Below, in pieces: positions 58,741 to 64,000 of a DNA stretch of 64,000 nucleotides (position 1 is its first letter; every line of letters begins with the position of its first letter). Source of the DNA: Prevotella sp. (GTDB lineage Bacteria > Bacteroidota > Bacteroidia > Bacteroidales > Bacteroidaceae); assembly GCA_015060535.1 (NCBI GenBank), contig SUYH01000001.1, positions 155,991 to 219,990 of the forward strand. The letters are read 5' to 3'. The notes beneath the pieces were generated by a model, which worked only from the letters and a program-made list of their open reading frames with translations, searched no databases and was not told where the DNA came from. The position numbers and the translations under genes were made by a program.

Positions 58741-61700
58741 TATTGTATTCCTGCCAAGACTTGATCTTGATGTCTTCCTGCTTCAGGGCAGTGAAGGCTT
58801 CAATATAGGCCTTGGCCAGACGCACGTTGGTCATCAGCGGGGTGTTATGGTCGATGGCACCACGACGGATGCGATAGCCATTGGTCAGCTCACGCTTGGT
58901 GTGGTTCTTAGGCACGTTGACAATCAGCGCAAACTGATGCTGGGCAATCATGTCCATCACATTGTTCTCGCCTTCTTCGTCGGGCCAGCAGACAGCAGTA
59001 GCTGCTACACCATTGTCATTGAAGAACTTGGCGGTACCACCTGTGGCATATACCTTGTAACCCTTCTTGACCAATTGCTGAGCGGGCTCCAGCAGCGATA
59101 CTTTACCCTTGGCTGCACCTGATGAGATCAGGATATTGCTACCAGTCTCAGGCAACTTGTAGCCTGTAGCGATGAGGGCATTAAGTAGCGCTTCGTTCAG
59201 GTCGTCGCCTAAGCAGCCTACCTCACCGGTTGACGACATGTCGACACCCAATACAGGGTCTGCATTCTGTAGACGGGCAAATGAGAACTGGCTGGCCTTG
59301 ACACCAATGCGGTCGATGTCGAACTCAGAGCGGTCTGGGCGAGAGTAGGGGGCGTCGAGCATGATCTTGGTTGCCGTCTCAATGAAGTTACGCTTCAGAA
59401 TCTTCGATACGAAGGGGAATGAGCGAGAGGCACGCAGGTTGCACTCAATGACCTTCACCTCGCGGTTCTTGGCGAGGAACTGGATGTTGAACGGTCCAGA
59501 GATGTTCAGCTCCTTGGCAATCTTACGGGCTATCTTCTTGATCTGACGAACGGTAGAGAAGTAGATGTGTTGAGCGGGGAACACCATCGTGGCATCGCCA
59601 GAGTGTACACCGGCATATTCTACGTGTTCAGAGATGGCATATTCAACAACCTCGCCCTTGTCGGCCACAGCGTCGAACTCAATCTCCTTGGTCTCCTGCA
59701 TGAACTGTGAAACCACTACGGGGAACTCCTTAGAAACCTCTGTAGCCATGTTGAGGAAGCGATGCAGCTCCTCGTCGTCATAGCAGACATTCATGGCAGC
59801 ACCGGAAAGTACGTAAGAAGGACGTACCAATACGGGATAGCCTACCTCGGAGACAAACTCCTTGATATCGTCGAACGAAGTCAATGCGCGCCATGCAGGC
59901 TGGTCGATACCCAGTTTGTCAAGCATAGCCGAGAACTTGTCGCGGTTCTCAGCACGATCGATGTCTACAGGTGATGTGCCTAATACGGGAACACCCTGAC
60001 GATGCAGTTTCATGGCCAGGTTGTTAGGAATCTGACCACCTACCGATACGATGACACCACGAGGCTGTTCGAGGTCGATAACGTCGAGCACGCGCTCCAG
60101 TGACAACTCGTCGAAGTAAAGACGGTCACACATGTCGTAGTCGGTAGATACCGTCTCGGGGTTGTAGTTGATCATAATTGACTTGTAACCCAGTTTGCGA
60201 GCGGTATTGATGGCATTCACCGAACACCAGTCGAACTCGACCGACGAACCAATGCGGTAAGCACCGGAACCCAGTACGATGACCGATTTCTCGTTCTTGT
60301 AATAGGAGATGTCGTGACCTTCTACAGCATAAGTGAAATACAGGTAGTTGGTCAGTTCAGGATGCTCTGAGGCTACTGTAGGAATGCGCTTTACAGCAGG
60401 CACGATACCCTTCTGTTTGCGATATTCGCGAACAGCCAGGTTCTCTTTCTCCATATTGCCGTTCTGGGGCTTCAGCACGAAGCGGGCAATCTGGAAGTCG
60501 GAGAATCCGCAAACCTTCACCTCTTTTAATAAGGCATCAGGCAGTTCCTCCATCTTGTTGTACTTCATCAACTCGTGCTTCAAGTCAACGATATGCTTCA
60601 GGCGCTCCAGGAACCAGATGTCAATCTTGGTCAGCTGTTCGATGCGCTCAACGGTATAACCTTCCTCCAAAGCCTGTGCAATGGCAAAGATACGCAGGTC
60701 GGTGGGATTCTGCAATTCGTCGTCCAGATTCTCGAACTTGGTGTGGTCGTTGCCCACGAATCCGTGCATGCCCTGTCCGATCATACGCAGTCCCTTCTGG
60801 ATCATCTCCTCGAAAGAACGTCCGATGGACATGATCTCACCTACTGACTTCATCGATGAACCGATGTGACGGCTGACACCAGCAAACTTGGTCAGGTCCC
60901 AACGAGGAATCTTACAGATCATATAGTCGAGGCTCGGGGCCACATAGGCTGATGAGGTGGTACCCATCTCACCGATCTGGTCGAGCGTATAGCCCAGTGC
61001 AATCTTGGCAGCGACGAAGGCGAGGGGATAGCCCGTAGCCTTAGAAGCCAGCGCTGAAGAACGCGACAGACGGGCATTGATCTCAATGATACGATAGTCG
61101 TTGGTCTGGGCGTTGAAGGCAAACTGGATGTTACATTCGCCCACAATGTTCAGATGACGTACGCAACGAATCGTGATGTCTTGCAGCATCTTCACTTGGT
61201 TCTCAGTCAGCGAGCAGGTAGGTGCTACAACGATAGACTCACCAGTATGGATGCCCAGCGGGTCGAAATTCTCCATCGAAGCTACGGTGAAGCAATGATC
61301 GTTGGCGTCGCGGATGCACTCAAACTCAATCTCCTTCCAGCCCTTCAGCGACTCCTCGACCAGAATCTGTGGAGCAAACGTGAAGGCGCTTTCTGCCAAC
61401 TCGCGGAAAGCTTTCTCGTCGGGACAGATACCTGAACCCAAACCACCCAGGGCGTATGCCGAACGAATCATGATGGGGAAACCTATCTCATGGGCAGCCT
61501 TCAGGGCGTCGTCCATGTTCTCAACGGCATGAGAGACGGGTACCTTCAGCGAGATCTCTCCCAGCTTCTTCACGAACAGGTCGCGGTCCTCAGTGTTCAT
61601 GATGGCTTCAACAGAAGTGCCCAGCACCTCTACGCCATACTCCTTCAGTACACCCGTCTGGTACAGTTCTGTACCGCAGTTCAGCGCTGTCTGACCACCA

Positions 61701-61963
61701 AAAGCCAGCAGGATGCCGTCGGGGCGCTCCTTCTTGATAATCTCCGTCACGAAATGCGTGGTGACAGGTTGGAAGTACACCTTATCAGCAATACCTTCCG
61801 AAGTCTGGATGGTTGCGATGTTTGGGTTTACCAGCACAGAGGAGATGCCCTCCTCGCGCAATGCCTTCAGCGCTTGCGAGCCAGAGTAGTCAAACTCGCC
61901 TGCCTGTCCGATTTTCAGGGCACCCGAGCCGAGCACGAGCACCTTCTTCAGTTTCTTCTTCAT
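58736..61963 (-). CDS. carB: Carbamoyl-phosphate synthase large subunit
   Basis: 1075 aa with the duplicated ATP-grasp plan. The first half starts V-L-V-L-G-S-G-A-L-K-I-G-Q-A-G-E and the second repeats V-I-V-L-G-S-G-A-Y-R-I-G near residue 560. A C-terminal MGS-like regulatory domain follows (from about 940, with K-G-Y-K-V-Y-A-T-G-G-T-A-K). It makes carbamoyl phosphate for pyrimidine and arginine synthesis. The small subunit carA is not in the window. Its promoter overlaps the rpsA terminator. Confidence 0.97.
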   Translation of the reverse strand: MKKKLKKVLVLGSGALKIGQAGEFDYSGSQALKALREEGISSVLVNPNIATIQTSEGIADKVYFQPVTTHFVTEIIKKERPDGILLAFGGQTALNCGTELYQTGVLKEYGVEVLGTSVEAIMNTEDRDLFVKKLGEISLKVPVSHAVENMDDALKAAHEIGFPIMIRSAYALGGLGSGICPDEKAFRELAESAFTFAPQILVEESLKGWKEIEFECIRDANDHCFTVASMENFDPLGIHTGESIVVAPTCSLTENQVKMLQDITIRCVRHLNIVGECNIQFAFNAQTNDYRIIEINARLSRSSALASKATGYPLAFVAAKIALGYTLDQIGEMGTTSSAYVAPSLDYMICKIPRWDLTKFAGVSRHIGSSMKSVGEIMSIGRSFEEMIQKGLRMIGQGMHGFVGNDHTKFENLDDELQNPTDLRIFAIAQALEEGYTVERIEQLTKIDIWFLERLKHIVDLKHELMKYNKMEELPDALLKEVKVCGFSDFQIARFVLKPQNGNMEKENLAVREYRKQKGIVPAVKRIPTVASEHPELTNYLYFTYAVEGHDISYYKNEKSVIVLGSGAYRIGSSVEFDWCSVNAINTARKLGYKSIMINYNPETVSTDYDMCDRLYFDELSLERVLDVIDLEQPRGVIVSVGGQIPNNLAMKLHRQGVPVLGTSPVDIDRAENRDKFSAMLDKLGIDQPAWRALTSFDDIKEFVSEVGYPVLVRPSYVLSGAAMNVCYDDEELHRFLNMATEVSKEFPVVVSQFMQETKEIEFDAVADKGEVVEYAISEHVEYAGVHSGDATMVFPAQHIYFSTVRQIKKIARKIAKELNISGPFNIQFLAKNREVKVIECNLRASRSFPFVSKILKRNFIETATKIMLDAPYSRPDRSEFDIDRIGVKASQFSFARLQNADPVLGVDMSSTGEVGCLGDDLNEALLNALIATGYKLPETGSNILISSGAAKGKVSLLEPAQQLVKKGYKVYATGGTAKFFNDNGVAATAVCWPDEEGENNVMDMIAQHQFALIVNVPKNHTKRELTNGYRIRRGAIDHNTPLMTNVRLAKAYIEAFTALKQEDIKIKSWQEYNS

Positions 61964-61998
61964 ATCGTTGATGTTAAGTTTGATTGCATTCTAATCTG

Positions 61999-62029
61999 CA
62001 AAGGTACGAAAAAAATAGGAGACACCAAA
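61999..62029 (-). promoter_or_regulatory. carB promoter overlapping the rpsA terminator
   Basis: On the - strand TTTG (62029-62026), a 19-base spacer, then TACCTTTG (62006-61999). The -33 box falls in the loop of the upstream terminator hairpin. Confidence 0.75.
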
Positions 62030-62041
62030 GCGTCTCCTATT
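62009..62041 (-). terminator. Rho-independent terminator of rpsA
   Basis: AATAGGAGAC and GTCTCCTATT (62014-62023 with 62032-62041) form a perfect 10-bp stem with an 8-base loop. On the - strand it is followed by a T run. Confidence 0.9.
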
Positions 62042-62084
62042 TAAAATTTGCTAACGTGCATGAAACACGTATGATTATGAGCAA

Positions 62085-63863
62085 TTACTCGCCCTTCTCC
62101 ATCTTAGCCTTCAGCTCAGCGAGTACGTCGATGTCGCCCAGTGTGGTGCTGGCAGCAACGTTCTCAATCTTCGGAGCATCGCTCTTCGGAGCACGAGCCT
62201 TCTTGGCAGCAGCCTTCTTCTCCTCACGCTGAGGATCCTCGAAGGTGCGGCTGTGAGAGAGGATGATGCGCTTAGAGTCCTTGTTGAACTCAATCACCTT
62301 GAAGGGCAGTGTCTCACCCTGAACGGCCTGTGAACCGTCTTCCTTCACGAGGTGCTTAGGAGTAGCGAAGCCCTCAACATCCTTGTCGAGTGATACAACA
62401 GCGCCCTTCTCGAGCAGCTCGGTAATCTTACCCTCGTGGATAGAACCGACAGTGTACTTCTCCTCGAATACATCCCAAGGATTCTCCTCGAGCTGCTTGT
62501 GACCGAGTGAGAGACGACGGTTCTCCTTGTCGATATCCAGTACGATGACGTCGATCTGGGCACCAACCTGAGTGAACTCTGAAGGATGCTTAACCTTCTT
62601 AGTCCAAGAGAGGTCGCTGATGTGAATCAGGCCGTCAACACCCTCCTCGAGCTCAACAAATACACCGAAGTTGGTGAAGTTGCGAACCTTGGCGGTGTGC
62701 TTTGAGCCAACAGGATACTTAACCTCGATAGCCTCCCAGGGGTCTTCCTTCAGCTGCTTGATACCCAGCGACATCTTGCGCTCGTCGCGGTCCAGGGTCA
62801 GGATGACTGCCTCAATCTCGTCGCCTACCTTCAGGAACTCCTGGGCAGAACGCAGGTGCTGGCTCCATGACATCTCTGAAACGTGGATGAGTCCTTCAAC
62901 ACCGGGCTGAATCTCAACGAATGCACCGTAGTCAGCGATAACGACTACCTTACCCTTTACGTGGTCGCCCACCTTGAGGTTAGCATCCAGAGCATCCCAG
63001 GGATGAGGAGTGAGCTGCTTCAGACCGAGAGCAATGCGGCGCTTCTCGTCATCGAAGTCGAGGATAACCACGTTGATCTTCTGGTCGAGCTCAACCACCT
63101 TGTGGGGATCGTCTACGCGGCCCCAGCTGAGATCGGTGATGTGGATGAGTCCGTCAACACCGCCCAGGTCAACGAATACACCGTAAGACGTGATGTTCTT
63201 AACGATACCTTCCAGAATCTGACCCTTCTCCAGCTTGCCGATGATCTCCTTCTTCTGGGCCTCGAGCTCCTGCTCGATGAGAGCCTTGTGAGATACTACA
63301 ACATTGCGGAACTCCTGGTTGATCTTAACAACCTTGAACTCCATGGTCTTGCCTACGAACTGGTCGTAGTCGCGTATGGGATGAACGTCGATCTGTGAAC
63401 CGGGCAGGAAAGCCTCGATACCAAATACGTCTACAATCATACCACCCTTTGTGCGGCACTTGATGTAACCTGTGATCACTTCCTGAGCCTCGAGTGCAGC
63501 GTTCACACGCTCCCAGCTCTTTGACATGCGAGCCTTCTTGTGCGACAGCACGAGCTGACCCTTCTTGTCCTCAGCGTTCTCTACATAAACCTCTACAACA
63601 TCGCCTGCCTTCAGGTCGGGGTTGTAACGGAACTCAGAAGCGGGGATGATACCGTCGCTCTTGTAGCCGATGTTTACGACAACCTCTTTCTTGTCCACGC
63701 TGATGACTGTTCCGTCAACAACCTGATGCTCGCTTACTTTGTTCAGCGTCTCATCATAAGCCTTGTCAAGCTCTTCCTTGCTGACGTTAGCCACTGTGCC
63801 ATTCTCATACTCTTCCCAGTTGAAGTCCTGTAATGGCTGGACGTTCTTAGTTAATTCTGACAT
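62085..63863 (-). CDS. rpsA: 30S ribosomal protein S1
   Basis: 592 aa with six S1 (OB-fold) repeats. The clearest are G-V-F-V-D-L-G-G-V-D-G-L-I-H-I-T-D-L-S-W near residue 240 and the repeats with G-L-I-H-V-S-E-M-S-W and G-L-I-H-I-S-D-L-S-W. The N-terminus (V-Q-P-L-Q-D-F-N-W-E-E-Y) and the lysine/alanine-rich tail with E-K-K-A-A-A-K-K-A fit the Bacteroidetes form. It helps mRNA binding to the ribosome. A clear terminator follows. Confidence 0.96.
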   Translation of the reverse strand: MSELTKNVQPLQDFNWEEYENGTVANVSKEELDKAYDETLNKVSEHQVVDGTVISVDKKEVVVNIGYKSDGIIPASEFRYNPDLKAGDVVEVYVENAEDKKGQLVLSHKKARMSKSWERVNAALEAQEVITGYIKCRTKGGMIVDVFGIEAFLPGSQIDVHPIRDYDQFVGKTMEFKVVKINQEFRNVVVSHKALIEQELEAQKKEIIGKLEKGQILEGIVKNITSYGVFVDLGGVDGLIHITDLSWGRVDDPHKVVELDQKINVVILDFDDEKRRIALGLKQLTPHPWDALDANLKVGDHVKGKVVVIADYGAFVEIQPGVEGLIHVSEMSWSQHLRSAQEFLKVGDEIEAVILTLDRDERKMSLGIKQLKEDPWEAIEVKYPVGSKHTAKVRNFTNFGVFVELEEGVDGLIHISDLSWTKKVKHPSEFTQVGAQIDVIVLDIDKENRRLSLGHKQLEENPWDVFEEKYTVGSIHEGKITELLEKGAVVSLDKDVEGFATPKHLVKEDGSQAVQGETLPFKVIEFNKDSKRIILSHSRTFEDPQREEKKAAAKKARAPKSDAPKIENVAASTTLGDIDVLAELKAKMEKGE

Positions 63864-64000
63864 AATAATAAATTTGTTTGTGCCCCTCGTTTTGTGTGTC
63901 GGGGCGGGGTCTGAACAGACGTTTACCAGACCATCTTTAAAGGGTTAATTGTTGATAGGAGCGGCGCCTGTTCCAGCTCCTATTTCCCCGTTTGGGGTAA
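63864..64000 (-). promoter_or_regulatory. rpsA leader with hairpins
   Basis: On the - strand the upstream region can form ATAGGAGC/GCTCCTAT (8 bp), GGTCTG/CAGACC and, at the window edge, CCCC aaa GGGG. S1 genes are often regulated through the leader, so this may be an autoregulatory structure. The promoter is probably beyond the window or not recognised. Confidence 0.4.

Noticed and set aside
1..64000. tRNA or rRNA genes
   Set aside because: No cloverleaf with a T-arm consensus and no rRNA-like sequence noticed on either strand by eye; a tRNAscan run would settle it.

Overview
The window reads as a chromosome segment of a Bacteroidales bacterium, most likely Prevotellaceae (Prevotella-like). 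The grounds are Bacteroidetes-type promoters (TTTG, about 19-20 bp, then TAnnTTTG), A-rich start regions without strong Shine-Dalgarno sequences, a DUF5686 outer-membrane protein, and the relatives suggested by the housekeeping proteins. No rRNA, tRNA, CRISPR array or integrase was seen.

Layout. (1) 1-6386: end of a surface-polysaccharide locus on the + strand (DegT aminotransferase, galactokinase-like GHMP kinase, DUF559 nuclease, nucleotidyltransferase, UDP-sugar dehydrogenase, UDP-glucuronate epimerase). (2) 6387-7255: intergenic, with a 550-bp internally deleted IS1380-type element. (3) About 7256-32512: a 25-kb + strand accessory island rich in defence-type genes: an unknown gene pair, a HEPN-like protein, a truncated BRO protein, a small DUF2158 gene behind a candidate structured RNA, a frameshifted AbiH, a DUF262-HEPN-KAP NTPase operon, a nuclease-GHKL ATPase fusion, an AbiC-like membrane protein, then a tight eight-gene run (DUF2971, unknown, AAA-TOPRIM nuclease, giant STAND NTPase with a C-terminal TIR domain, ADP-ribosyltransferase-like protein, helicase-associated-domain protein, two membrane proteins), a second AbiH, a second candidate RNA with a clear terminator, and an AAA/DUF234 ATPase carrying an in-frame palindromic insertion. 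(4) 32710-36143: L-rhamnose mutarotase, glycerate kinase and a CapD/WbpM-type membrane dehydratase. (5) 36191-46956, - strand: a lipid/aryl-polyene-like operon (GNAT-like, ketosynthase, ACP, hotdog dehydratase, MMPL exporter, FAD oxidoreductase, ketoreductase, LolA-like, DUF5686). (6) 47166-64000: housekeeping genes (fabD, GH13 amylase, AlaX-like, recQ, recJ, YhcH-like, C1 peptidase, M24 peptidase, patatin, trmD, carB, rpsA).

Two patterns cut across the gene map. Short tandem arrays with a 7-bp unit recur at eleven or more places. Several lie inside reading frames and others form the stop codons of genes. A second repeat, a CTCCCT/AGGGAG palindrome, clusters in and around the DUF559 gene and has entered neighbouring reading frames. 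The most likely undescribed systems are the TOPRIM/STAND-TIR/ART-like operon, the DUF262-HEPN-KAP operon (with a G8 tract) and the nuclease-GHKL fusion. All functional statements rest on motif reading only, with no database search.
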